Assembly (NCBI GenBank): GCA_021014945.1
Contig: MU266529.1
Coordinates: 1-52,456 of the forward strand
Origin: Leucogyrophana mollusca
Taxonomy: Eukaryota > Basidiomycota > Agaricomycetes > Boletales
Direction of reading: 5' to 3'
DNA length: 52,456 bases
Of the stretch, positions 34,901-45,868 are shown in pieces (within the stretch, counting starts at the first letter, position 1; each line of letters opens with the position of its first letter). The translations under genes and the position numbers were made by a program. The notes below the pieces were generated by a model, which was given only the letters and a program-made list of their open reading frames with translations, was not told the origin of the DNA and did no database searches.

Positions 34901-37036
34901 GAGGACTTTTTCCCGGACAGCGGTATTCTTGACGAACATGGCATTGTTGCTGGGGTAACCAGCTCGTCCGCCGATGAGTCGCGCCCCTATCCCATGCGCC
35001 GTCTCAGTACCGGCGCTGCTTCAATTGTCGGAGAAGATAACGGAGAGCGACCTGGTGGATTTGTTCTTGTGATTGATGGGACTGCCTTAGGTTATGTAAG
35101 GCTCTCCTTTTTACACATTGTTGATTTAGAACTGACAGCGCACGGATCAGGCGCTAGCGGACGACCAGCACAGGTCGCTACTTTTGCGCCTCGCCGTGCA
35201 GTGTGAGGGCGTTATTTGTTGTCGTGTTTCCCCTCTCCAGAAGGCCCTTGTTGTCAAACTTGTCAAGGAAGGTCTGAAGGTCATGACCCTCGCTATTGGT
35301 GACGGTGCCAACGATGTCAGCATGATTCAGGTATGTTATGCCCTACCCCACACGTCGCAGATGCTCACGCAAGGCATGCAGGCTGCGGATGTTGGTGTCG
35401 GTATAAATGGAGAGGAGGGCTTGCAGGCAGTGAATTCGTCGGACTACGCCATTGCTCAGGTAAAGCTGGGTCATATCATTGTTGATACTCATTGCTCACG
35501 TATTTTGTTACCAGTTCCGGTTCTTGAAGCGCTTAATTCTTGTGCACGGGCATTGGTCGTACGCCCGTAATGGAATTATGTAGGTGGAACCACATTCTGA
35601 TGCGATTTGAGATGCTGAGGGTACTTTCTTAGGATTGTCAACTTCTTCTACAAGAACATTGTGTGTATTGGTGTCTTGTGGTGGTTCCAAATTTATTGTG
35701 GATGGACCTCAGCCTAGTCAGTATATGTATTTTGACTACAGCCCGACATTTCACTGACAACGGCACAGCGCATTCGATTACACTTATCTCCTGTTCTGGA
35801 ATTCGTTTTGGACGATAGCTCCTGTCCTCGGTATCGGTTTGTTTGATCGAATAGTCGGTAAGGTGTTTTCCGTGGACTCTTGATACACACGGTCTAAAAC
35901 TGACCGCAGACGCCGATGTTCTTATGGCGTTCCCGGAGCTCTACCGATATGGTCGAGAGCGGACATGGTTCTCATTCAAGAGTTTCCTGATCTACATGTT
36001 TGACGGAGTTGTACAGGTTTGTCCACTGACCCTCGCACTTTTCCATTCTCCTTACAGTTTTGCAGTCGGTCCCTCTTTTCTTTATCATCACATATGCCTA
36101 CTTCACAACAACCCCTCGCACCGACGGGTACGACATACCGTTGTACGAGTTTTCGACAGTAAGTACGAATTTTCGCAACCAAGGTCACCCCTCATCACTT
36201 CACTAGACCATGGTATTCGCCACTGTCGTCACCGTCAGCCTGTTCAATGGTCTCAACACCAACGTCTGGACTGGCTGGGTCTTCTTTGCAGTCTTCGTTG
36301 GAATCGTTCTCCTCTGGCTCTTTACAGTAGGGTTCCATATTTTCTTGTCGAGCCACACAAACTGACACCGCGACAGCTTGTCTACAATGCCATCAGCCCC
36401 GGTTGGTTTGTAACAGACATATACGGCAACAACTACTACCTCTTTCGCTCCGCCTACTTCTGGCTCTGCCAACCGATTACCATCGCCATTTCCCTACTTC
36501 CACGGTATCTGTACCGATCATGGCAGCTTGGCTACGCTCCTGGCGACTTGGAACTCCTGCGATACTTGCGCAAGACAGAGCCAGATGCAGATCTGGCCAA
36601 CACCTTGCGGGAACGCCCGCAAGCCGAGCGGAGAACATCCTTGTCTGCGCGGTGGCGAAGTTCGTCAAGGCTGGGCTCACATTCGCGGCGCTTTTCGGCC
36701 ATGTCTGCTGCATCTCTGGCATCGCAATATCAAAGCGAGGACGGCTTATCGCTAGATCCGCGAAGAACGCCCATCGATCCTCGCCGCGCTAGCCGCACCG
36801 ATATGTCAACTGGTGTGCGGTCGATTCACCGTGGCTTTGACTTTGCAACCGAGGAGAACGGTGTGCAGATGCGTCGCATGCAGAGTAATTTGTCGGAGCG
36901 AAGACAGAGCAGTCGTAACCTCCCATCCCTCACTGAACTGACACAGTCCTCTCCCAAACGGAAGGCGTCGATGCGGATATTCTCTTCATTGCGTCGCAAG
37001 AAGCCGCCTACGCCCAAGAAGGAGAAAGACGCATGA
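31953..37036 (+). CDS. dnf1: P4-type ATPase (phospholipid flippase), Dnf1-like
   Basis: P4-ATPases move phospholipids from the outer to the cytosolic leaflet of plasma, Golgi or endosomal membranes, usually with a Cdc50-type partner. From ATG 31953 the protein runs through [20 protein letters not shown] (helices 1-2) and the actuator motif DGET in [14 protein letters not shown] near 32830, where pumps of the P2 class have [13 protein letters not shown] follows near 33455 in helix 4, then the phosphorylation site SDKTGTLTQ (33612-33638), the nucleotide-binding segment [11 protein letters not shown] near 34320, GDKLETAI near 34718 and the hinge motif [11 protein letters not shown] near 35300. 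The last exon encodes a long cytosolic Ser/Arg-rich tail ending in basic [10 protein letters not shown]. The intron after SDKTGTLTQ has a GC donor. The overall layout and long tails suit Dnf1/Dnf2. Confidence 0.93.
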
Positions 37037-37304
37037 TGGACAGCATATTTTCATCGTCGGATTTGTTTACTCGCATCTTCTATCCATGGCCCTCCCTCCC
37101 CTCACTCCCTTGTACCCTTACTCACGCACTGTATCCTTCCCTGTATTTATTGCTACCAGGCCGACTGTCGCGTTTCCCGCTCACATCCGATATAGTATGG
37201 ATGGAAGTTATCAGGGCTGCTAATACATCTACTAGAGTTACATCATGATGCAATAAGGATAATCCGTCTAGCAAAACAAGGTAAGTAAATTCCATCGTCT
37301 TGAG

Positions 37305-40300
37305 CTAGACTCCAAGGGAAGGATGGCTCAGTTTCTGTTTCTTCTTCGGAGAGACGATGAGAACCTCGGCGCGGTTGACCAATCTGCGTTTCTTCACGGC
37401 CTCTTGAGAAGGTGTTAGGTCCATCTCGACGTCTGGGGAGACCGAAGATTTCACTGGTGCGTTGTAATCGACTGAGGGAGCATGCGTTTCGTGTGAAAGA
37501 AGAGTTCGAGACCGCGATCTCGTGGAACGTCGTGGAGGATGAAGTTCGTCGTTCCCAAGGGTCTGCGAGGATGGAGCCAATTCATCGGGCTCATCCTCGG
37601 ACTCGATGATGGGCATCTCTGACTCCTCATCGCTCTCTGGCATATTTTTAGCCCCCAGCTTGCCTTTCTTTGCATTTCCCCTCTTTCTCTTCCCCTTCCG
37701 CGGGGCTGCATCCTTCTCTTCAACATGGCAGAGCTCTACGGCCACGGGAGCCCGAAGGAGAAGGTCAATCCAGACCTACATGTGGATGAGATGAGACGCC
37801 GGGACTACCCGCAAGTTATCAGGATACGAACCTTCTGGTTTTCTTGCAGAGAATCGCCGGGGCCTTTGACCTCCACGAATTTACAAATGCCTTTCTCAGC
37901 GTTCCAAAGGAACAAATCTGGGCCCCCCGAACATCTCCCAGCGTAATCTTCGCAAAACACACGACAAATCACCGACAAGGCTTGGCCACCAAGGCACTGT
38001 TGACAAGATACGCACGTAAGAAAACCCATAAGGAGTGGCGAAGGAATGTGGGTAGCGCTCACGTTCACAATGTCCACTAAATCCTCACTCGTGAACGTCT
38101 CCCACTTCACACCAACACACCATGTCCCCTTCTCCCTGTGTTCACCATCTATCCGCTTCACTATCTCCACAGCCCCGCCATTTTCGATGTCGGATAGACG
38201 CTGCTCAATGGCGTCTTTCCGTGAGTGATAGAACGAGTCTTCGGCAATATCGAGTGGGGCGGATTGGTATGGTGTTTCAAAGGCGCCAGGTATGGGGGAA
38301 AATATGATATCCCAGAAGAGCAGTCCGAACATCATATGAAGCACTTGAGTTTCACAGTGTATCCTTTGTCCAAATGTCAAGTTTGAGCCTGCTATCAACT
38401 TGAAGAAATTGAGATACGGACCCCTTGAAACCTTGGTTTTCGTACTGTTGAAGCGCAAATGTTTCCACATTGACCTCTACCCCGTCACGACCACTCCAAA
38501 TCGACTTGCCCTTTTGCTCGTAGGCCTGACGCTCGCCATCAGCTTTTTCGCAATACATGCCCATGTGTTCCATACTCACCGGCTGTTTCCCTTTGGCCTC
38601 CACGGGTGTTATCAGGGGTTTTTCGTTCTTGATCCGGGGGGCAGCACTAGATAACGGCAGGTGCTGCCTTATGTCGGGATTTTTCTTTGGGGTAGTCATA
38701 ATAACTGCATTTTTAGTATTCCTGCCCGTCCGATCGAGAGCGAGGCTTGCTGCCCTGTGGCGAATCCTAACGCCTTCGAAGGTAACCTTCTCTGCGTCGC
38801 GTAACTTGCCCTCAGAGGTGTGTCGGTCCCCAGGTGAAAGTCCAAGACGCTTCTCAAGCCTCGTCAAGCGACGCTCCAATTTAGGGCGATACACTGAGAG
38901 CACATATGTAAGCGTTGCGGAATGCCAAGGAGAAGCTCGGCCTACCGATATGCGTATCGGTGTCTTCCAGAGCTTCTATCACACCATTCATAGCCCGTAT
39001 CGTAGTTGCCTCGTCGTTGGCGAAGTGAGTCATGAGCACCACGAGTCGACGTTCGTGCCACCTTCCCCTCCTTCCCCGCCGCCACCTCTTCTGCGCTAAA
39101 AGTGCCTCTAGAACATTCACCTCCCGATTATAATCTCCCAGGATCCCTAATGCGTACGCGCCTTTGCACACCACCCGCGTCAAAACATGGCCTGTACGTG
39201 CTATGAGCATCTGCCACGGATACGTTGGAAGGAAAGTGATAGATCGATACTGACCACAATCGAAGCGCTCCAATCCAAACCGCCTGCCATCTTCCTCCCC
39301 CTTGGTCTTCACGAGAACTTCCCACTGCGGATAGACGGTATCAAGGATTTCTGAGACCATCCGCGCGCCTCTCACGCGCGGAGATTCTGGTTTTACATCG
39401 ACCTCGACGTTAACTTTGAGGTCTATTTCTGCATCTTCGTCGATCCCAGGCATATTGGCCTTGCCCTTGCCCTTCACTGTGGGGGTGACCAAGGGACTGC
39501 TAAAAGCCGGCGCATGCGGTACCTTTGCTGGCGTGACTGGCGTTCGGAATTGATGGCTTGTGGCTCGTGCGGGAGTCTCGCTGATGATCGAGCGATCCCC
39601 CTTCACCGTCGTATCTCCGCCTAGTATTGCATCTACGCGACCTTCGAGCTCCAAAGCTGCTTCGTAGGCAAGTAGGTCTTCGCGGGTCCGCCATATGTCG
39701 TTTGTACGCGCACATTCATAGGCTGCGTAGAATCTTTTATTGAAGCGGCAGAGGAGAGCGGGAAGAAGGAGATCTGGGGTGTACTGTGTTCTATATCATA
39801 TTTTTTTTACTATGTACAAGTCAGAAAAGCGTGTTAAAACGTACGAGCGAAAGAATATCAAATTAGCACGGCGAACAACGGTGAAGAAGTTGCTGTCGAC
39901 CCTGATACATTTCCCTAGGTTCCGTATGATGAGCAGCGACACAGCAAGAGAAGGTGAATGACATACGGAGCGACTTGATAACAACCTCCCGTAATCTTTC
40001 CTGCGAGGTTCTCAACTTTTTATTCGAAAATGGTAGTTTAGTCTGATGGAGAGGTTTCCCCGTGGTGCATTTATCTTTGCTCGTTGGCACAGGGAACGAA
40101 AGTGTGGTTTGGGTTGATGTTGAGGAGAGTAAGGCTGAGATGATATCAGATTTCTGAAAAGTAAAAGGTCAGAAGATGTGCACATCAGCAGATAAATACC
40201 CAGACCTTTAGAATCGATTTCAACTTCCACTGCTTGGCAATGACTTTGAGTTCATCCACCTTCAAACACTCTAGTAAAGAACGGAGGTCCATAATCGTTT

Positions 40301-41117
40301 CGTCTTCCGCTAAGATGATTGCTTCAGGTACGGTTTCTTCTTCGCCCTTGGGTAGTACATCAAATGGCGGGGGGGCAGCTTGTGGTTCCTGGGGTTCAGG
40401 CGGTGGATTAACTGGCTCTTGAGGAAGCTCGTCCTCGTCATCAAGGGTCAAGTCGATGACTTCCTGCTCCTCCTCTTTAATTTGCAACTCTTCCTGCATC
40501 AAAGCCCCAAGCGGGTCGGGGGTGGACCTGCAAAGTTCTTCAATGGCGTTCACCAGGCCCTCGATGCCGCCCATTTGCGTTCCATAGTTGAGGGATTCAA
40601 GTCGATACCAAGTGTCGGGCTTGCGGAGGAGTAGCTTCACCATGAGAAATTTCGCATTGCCTGCGGTAGGATGGGGGTATGAGGATGCAGCAGAGAAGAT
40701 GGATCGAGGACGAAGAAAGCTGACCAGAGAGGTTATTATACGCTGCAAACTGGTCAATCTCTTCTGGAGAAAGGAGATGTTCGTCATATTTTATGACTGT
40801 TGCAATCATTTCTGGGACGAGTGACCGGGGAGTAGTGTATGAGCCAAGGTGAGAAGCACAGTATTTAGTCTATGGCGAATCGAGGGGACGTGCGATACGG
40901 ACGCACCTTCGAATACTTCGACATATGCGTCTGATATTGGTTTTTGCTCGCTACTTTCTTCTTGTTTAACCCACGTAGACGGACCTGCGACACTTTGACC
41001 TGGAGATACCTTGCCATGCCCTGAGTGTCCGACAAGTTCATTTTGGTCCAACTCCCATGCTTCGCAGCCCGAGAACACCAGGGAGTTCAAAGTCGCGGCA
41101 GAGGGAGATCCCGTCAT
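37305..41117 (-). CDS. fan1: FAN1, Fanconi-associated structure-specific nuclease
   Basis: FAN1 cuts 5' flaps and unhooks interstrand cross-links in nuclear DNA. The gene begins at ATG 41117 (MTGSPSAATLNSLVFSG), with a second exon giving FLMVKLLLRKPDTWYRLESL near 40630, an acidic linker (EVIDLTLDDEDELPQE) and LLECLKVDELKVIAKQWKLK, which fits the SAP-like element. Middle exons (39654-38880, 38903-38350) cover the helical region. The VRR-NUC nuclease core near 38060-37820 has GGPDLFLWNAEKGICKFVEV then KGPGDSLQENQK, holding the PD, the E-x-K pair and the following Gln. The next exon continues VWIDLLLRAPVAVELCHVEE. After this normal C-terminus, the same exon goes on for about 130 residues of Lys/Arg-rich and acidic sequence to 37305, which is unusual. 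About 1,000 residues in total. Confidence 0.9.
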
Positions 41118-42122
41118 GGTTCGGGTTCAAGGAGGCCTCTATTCGTGAAGCGTAGTGGGAGAATAACGATTCTGTTCACTCTTGTGAGGTGTCGCGCATG
41201 GTTGGGCCTCCTACCGACGCGATCACATGAATGTGTATGATATAATCTGTTCAAAATAGGCAGGTCTAGTATTCGAGCCATTCCCTTTGCGAAAATCAAT
41301 ATCAACGCAGAATAGTCCGGCTATGTAGTTGAGTGGTAGAGTGGCTATCTTCCTATTTGTAGGGTAGCTATTCGTACCTCAGCTGGATTTGCTCCCTCGA
41401 TCTCCCTACCGCTTAGCGGTATGACGGAAAGGCCATCCATCCTAACCCTCCGATCAGTAAGGACACACACTGGGATTTTATTTAGCCAGATAATGATATA
41501 CTATGTTAAAGACCGAATATCGGTCACCTCCCTGACATGTAGATGTAGGGAGTGCGAGCGCGACGTGGGAGCAACGGGGTAGCGAGAATAAAAGCGTCTG
41601 AGCTCCCATATTCGCCTATGCGACTGACCTCAAAATCAACTTGCAAGATTTTGGGCAGTCAACGGACGGTGCTCGCTGAGCATCACCATTCCACGGATCA
41701 GTTCTTATCTAGGCAAAAACACCCCTGTGGAAACACTGATGACTTTAACAGCAAGCTTACTCTCAGGTATCCAAGTCAATGGTCCGTCTCAGGGAACCTG
41801 CTTACATGCAGAAATGCATTCGAACAGACGGTGTCTCAGGCTTCCAAGGTTAAGAATCCGATAAGACTGGTGGTTGGAGTAAGCGAAGGCATATCTGGCC
41901 TACCTGCATACATATTGCTCCTGTCAAGGGATCAGCAGCTACACCCACCGTAGCGCTGAGCCATCCGGACATCTTCCATTGCCTAGAAACAATGACATTG
42001 ACGTCTTGAAAGTTGGACGGTGGTTGGAAACCGACTCGGAGCTAGTTCACCAGCAAGGTCTTTGTTTGTTTTCCAAGGTTTTGCCAAACAAACGCAGTGC
42101 ACGTGACCGACGCGTCCCTTGA
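41118..42122. other. Divergent intergenic region between fan1 and the NEDD1-like gene
   Basis: This 1-kb region should carry both promoters. An ACGCG word lies about 100 bases upstream of the fan1 ATG (41217-41221), and an ACGCGT lies directly before the NEDD1-like ATG. A tRNA-like patch lies at about 41322-41395 (reported as a finding). A plus-strand ORF at 41552-41953 (133 codons) has no recognisable feature and is not annotated. Confidence 0.5.
42110..42115. promoter_or_regulatory. MCB (ACGCGT) element before the NEDD1-like gene
   Basis: A full ACGCGT palindrome lies eight bases upstream of the ATG at 42123, next to a CACGTG at 42100-42105. MCB sites drive G1/S expression in yeasts. Being this close to the start it might instead lie in the leader if translation begins at the second ATG (42141). 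Function is inferred from the motif only. Confidence 0.35.
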
Positions 42123-44898
42123 ATGCGAACCAACACGGACATGCTCGCCATCGTGACAACCGACGCGCTCTGTCTCGCAGACCCAGCGGCACTCAAACAT
42201 CCTCCCACTTTACTCCCCACGTCCAAGGCCCTTCCAGTGCCATGCAGAGCCAGCACCTGGTCCCAGCACCTCTACCTCGCCTCCTCGTCTTCCATCCACA
42301 AATACTCCCCACACGAAGCATCTCTACACCAGGTATACACAAGCACAGAAGACATAACATCCATTGTTGCGAAGCATACCGGTAATGCGATAATATTCGC
42401 AGCTGCAAATAGGGTACATGTGCTCGAATCAGACCGGGTATCACAGATGCTCGAATCTCACAAGTCCCCCATTACTGCACTCTCCCTTTCCAACGATTCT
42501 ACTCTCCTTGCATCGGCCACGACTTCCGCCGTGCACGTGCACAACCTGTCTCTCTTGTCACACACCGTCCTTCGAGGACTACCTCCTGCACGTATCACCG
42601 CATGCACGTTCCACCCACACGCTCGCACCAGGCTTCTGCTGTGCGTAGGCACCCAGGTTATGGTCTACGATACCACGAAACCGTCGGGTCCTATAAAGAC
42701 CGTCCAGATAGGTGATTCGTGCAATGGAGAAATGGTGGCTATAGCATGCAGCCCTTTTAGCAAGACACTTGTTGCTACAGCTACGTCGGGTGGGGATGTC
42801 GCGTTAATCGACCTCGACAAAGAGAAAGGGTTTGTTGCTCTCTGTTGATGTCTGTTAAGCTGCTAATCAGCCTATAGACTCTTTAAAGCTGTAAACGTCA
42901 AGACCCCACTGACATCCCTCGCGTTCACTCCCGAAGGAGCTGCGATATACCTGGGCACAGAAAACGGAAAATTGTTGATCTTAGATCTCCGCACACTCGA
43001 TAAGCCGCCGAAAGCCGTTACTGTGAGTGAGAACGGCTCGCGGATCGAAACCATGTGCGTTCATGTACGTACTGGCTTGTCTTGTGTCCAGCTTTCAAAA
43101 ACTCAGCGTTTTTCTTAGAGGAAATCCAAGCCCTCTGCGTCCGAACCGAAATCAAAGCCTACAAGTCTCTCCGAAGGGAAACCAACGGATTCAGCACCAA
43201 AATCCAAACTCGTGCCAAACCCGTCCCGCCCAACACCCGACCCCGAAACCGCCTACCTCTTCGGAGGTGCACCTCGTCGTCCATCAGGAAATCCGATATC
43301 ACCCTCCCCCCTTCGTTCCAGTAATCTTAACCTGAAGTCGCCGCTATCTCAATCTCGCAATCCGTTCAATCCGAACTCACAGTCATCGTCTACTGTAAAT
43401 ATGAGATCGCCCCGTCCTAGTAACCCGACGTCACCGAATGTCCTTGTTCGCGAACGCTCAAAAGCAGGGTCGATTGGCGCGGGCGTGAAGTCCCCCGCGC
43501 GTGTCGCTGTCGCAACGAAGCTTCGTACCGGAGTGGCGGTAACGCCGAAGAAAGCTACGGGTGTCACACCTAAGAAAATAGCTCCAGTGCCGGCAAGGAA
43601 CACCAAGGCGGGCTCTGGTGAGAGGGGCATATTCTCTCCTGTCCGTACCAACGCATTCTCGCCTGCCCATGGCAACATAGACCCAGACTTAGGAAACGTA
43701 TCGGGTAAGCTACACCTTGTAATTTATTGTGCAGGGGGACAGCTTAGGTGCTTTCGACTTCTGTTTAGTTCATTTGAATGTTCCAAAGAAGGACGATGGA
43801 CTTTTCGGGGCTCATATGAAGAACCAGGCACGCAAGCATGCACCAGCGGATGAGAACACACGGCCAGGTCCCTCCTTGTCATCTGCCAGGCAAACCGAGT
43901 CGATATCGGCGCATATGGTGGCGGGGAGTCGTTCTCGCAAGATATCGAGTGCCGGTTCGAATTTGGGCGATGGGAATGCCAAAACAGTGTTGCGCTCGGC
44001 ATCATCTGCCTCTCGTGCAGCATCAACTATCTCCCGTCCCCGCACTGCATCCACTATGTCTCAAGCGGCCCCGGCGAACAAGCGGAAGCCTCGGTATGAC
44101 GCGGACAATGGAGACGACGAGGGAGACGACAGAACAGACTCGCTGTCGTCGCCTGACTTACCCATGCCGTCTCCCGACCCGACCACACCTTTGTCCCGTG
44201 CGAAGGCAACCTCCCCTAGGAAGGCAAAAGCAGTGTCCCCTTCCAGGACACGGACGAATGTGGTAGCCTCTACGAAGGGGGTGGTCGCGCCGGCGGATAC
44301 CCAGACGCGGACAGGGCCGGGCGTTCTGGGGCTTGACACATCCGAGGTCGCGAGATGGGTACGGCAAGGCAAGGAAAAACAGAAAGACGAAGGGGGTGAA
44401 GATATGGGAAAGAGGGCTCGTTTTATGGGGCAGGATGACGGGTCAGACAACGAAGGGGTGGACCGTGACGACGAAGATGCACTTGAACGAGAGCGGGAGC
44501 TCTCGATGCAGGTCTCTCCCCGTCGCCCCACAGCTACAAACCACATCAACACATACGGGCCCTCTCCCTGGCTAGACACGCACCCCCACGAGCCCTCTCC
44601 TCCACACAACCAAGCACACGACCTCCTCCGGTCGATCATCAAGGACGTGGTTTATGATTTCAGGCGCGAGGCAAAGGCAGATGCTATGGAGCTGCATTTG
44701 GACCTTGTGAGGCTGGGGAGAGTGGTGAGGGGGGAGTTGGGTGCGGTGAGGGAGGAGATGGTGGCGTTGAGGGGTGGAGGTAGGCAACAAGGATATGGGG
44801 AAATGGATAGGGAACGGGAGTTGGTGCTTTTGAGAGAAGAGAATCGGCGCTTGAGGGAGGAGAATAGGCACCTGAGGACAATGAAGTGCGGAGAATAG
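42123..44898 (+). CDS. NEDD1-like WD40 / coiled-coil protein
   Basis: The N-terminal half is a WD40 beta-propeller: repeat-like strands can be read as HKSPITALSLSNDSTLLASA, ITACTFHPHARTRLLLCVG, MVAIACSPFSKTLVATATSG and, after an intron, TPLTSLAFTPEGAAIYLGTE. It is followed by a long Ser/Pro/Lys-rich disordered region (43160-44500). The C-terminus has LLRSIIKDVVYDFRREAKAD, then a leucine-rich segment and a charged coiled coil (LREENRRLREENRHL), ending TMKCGE with TAG at 44896-44898. A propeller plus this short C-terminal helical module is the layout of NEDD1, the adaptor that brings gamma-tubulin ring complexes to microtubule-organising centres; there too the helix begins with an Ile/Leu-Arg-x-Ile start and an F-R/D pattern. 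The assignment is by layout and pattern, not proven. An alternative start is the ATG at 42141 (MLAIVTTDAL). Confidence 0.7.
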
Positions 44899-45235
44899 GA
44901 TGTTAAATATCGAGAAGGAGGTGCACGAGGTGGGGGGAAGTGGAGAAGAGTGATCTTGTGCGTGTTTTGTTATGCTAGGCTCGGGTTTTACTATGATACT
45001 AGACTTGTGTTTTGGTTTATTCTAGTAGGCGAATGCCTTCTAGGTCTAGGAGACGAGCTCCGACTTCGAAGTAATCCCCCTTGTTGCCCTATTGATCGCG
45101 CGGTACTCGGGGAGAATACAAATTGGCCTACCTGAGAGCACAACCCAATCCTCGAGAAGACGTGGACACAAGTCACCTCTCTATGAGTGCTAGTCAATGT
45201 TAGGTGATATTCATGCGCAAACCACCAGCCACCAT
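44899..45235. other. 3' flank of the NEDD1-like gene
   Basis: This interval contains the presumed 3' untranslated region. Nothing else is recognised. An antisense ORF (44991-45464) that crosses it overlaps the F-box relic in a different frame. Confidence 0.4.
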
Positions 45236-45620
45236 AGACTCTCCTGTTCCAAATGAAGTACGCCCGCTTCGTCTTAGTTGGTTGATGTGACGCGAAACAC
45301 GCCTCCACCCGGGCACGCGATTGCTTTTCCCGTCCCCCAACTTCAAGCCTTCCAGGTTCGGGAGGACGCCGAATAAAAATGCAGCAACTGAGGCTGGATC
45401 TCCACACCTGAGTCCCCCACCCCAAGTCTCTTGATAACCGTGTTGCATACTGGGCCACCAGCACGTTGAGCTATACCTGGGTCAATCTCTAAAACGCTGA
45501 TGAAAAATCCCAGGTCCACGAGTTTCGGGCAGAGTTCTAGCAAGGGCACGAGAAAGCGATACGGGTTATTAAAGTCGCGGACACATCATGCAATGAAATG
45601 TGACAAGCCATTGCCAGGCG
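45236..45620 (-). pseudogene. Relic of a basidiomycete F-box protein (C-terminal part), frameshifted
   Basis: On the minus strand a frame reads RDFNNPYRFLVPLLELCPKL then VDLGFFISVLEID and IKRLGVGDSGVE, and then continues only in another frame as DPASVAAFLFGVLPNLEGLK, followed by GWRRVSRHINQLRRSG. This is the typical C-terminal pattern of basidiomycete F-box proteins (a GVGDS motif, then DP-x-x-VAAFL and FPNL-like, then a W-x-x-V helix). The switch of frame falls at about 45400-45402 with no intron signals, so one base appears to be missing. Upstream of the RDFNNPYRF segment the frame meets a stop, and no F-box motif is found. It is best read as a decaying fragment, though a sequencing error plus missed exons could also explain it. 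Confidence 0.6.
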
Positions 45621-45868
45621 AGCGCCATCTCTTTCACAGCGTCGCCTCTTCACAGGGTCCGATCAGCGTTCGATCGACGGGTTTACCATATTATTAGAGA
45701 AACAAACAACACTGCGTAGGTGGAACCGCACTGCGGCCCACAAAAGACTAGGGTAGATTAGTGGTGCGGCTGTGTGTGGTCCTGCTGTTGATAGTTCTAC
45801 ACTTTCACTTCTAATTTCCGACCTATATACCCTTAGTCAACAAGAGCTTTGCCGTGAGTTATATGCAC

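Noticed and set aside
41552..41953. Plus-strand ORF of 133 codons in the fan1/NEDD1-like intergenic region
   Set aside because: It has no motif, no splice-linked extension and composition unlike the neighbouring exons; an ORF of this size is expected by chance in about 1 kb of GC-moderate DNA.
44061..44642. Long minus-strand ORF opposite the NEDD1-like gene
   Set aside because: It is antisense to a well-supported exon and arises from the biased codon use of the low-complexity region; it has no independent features.
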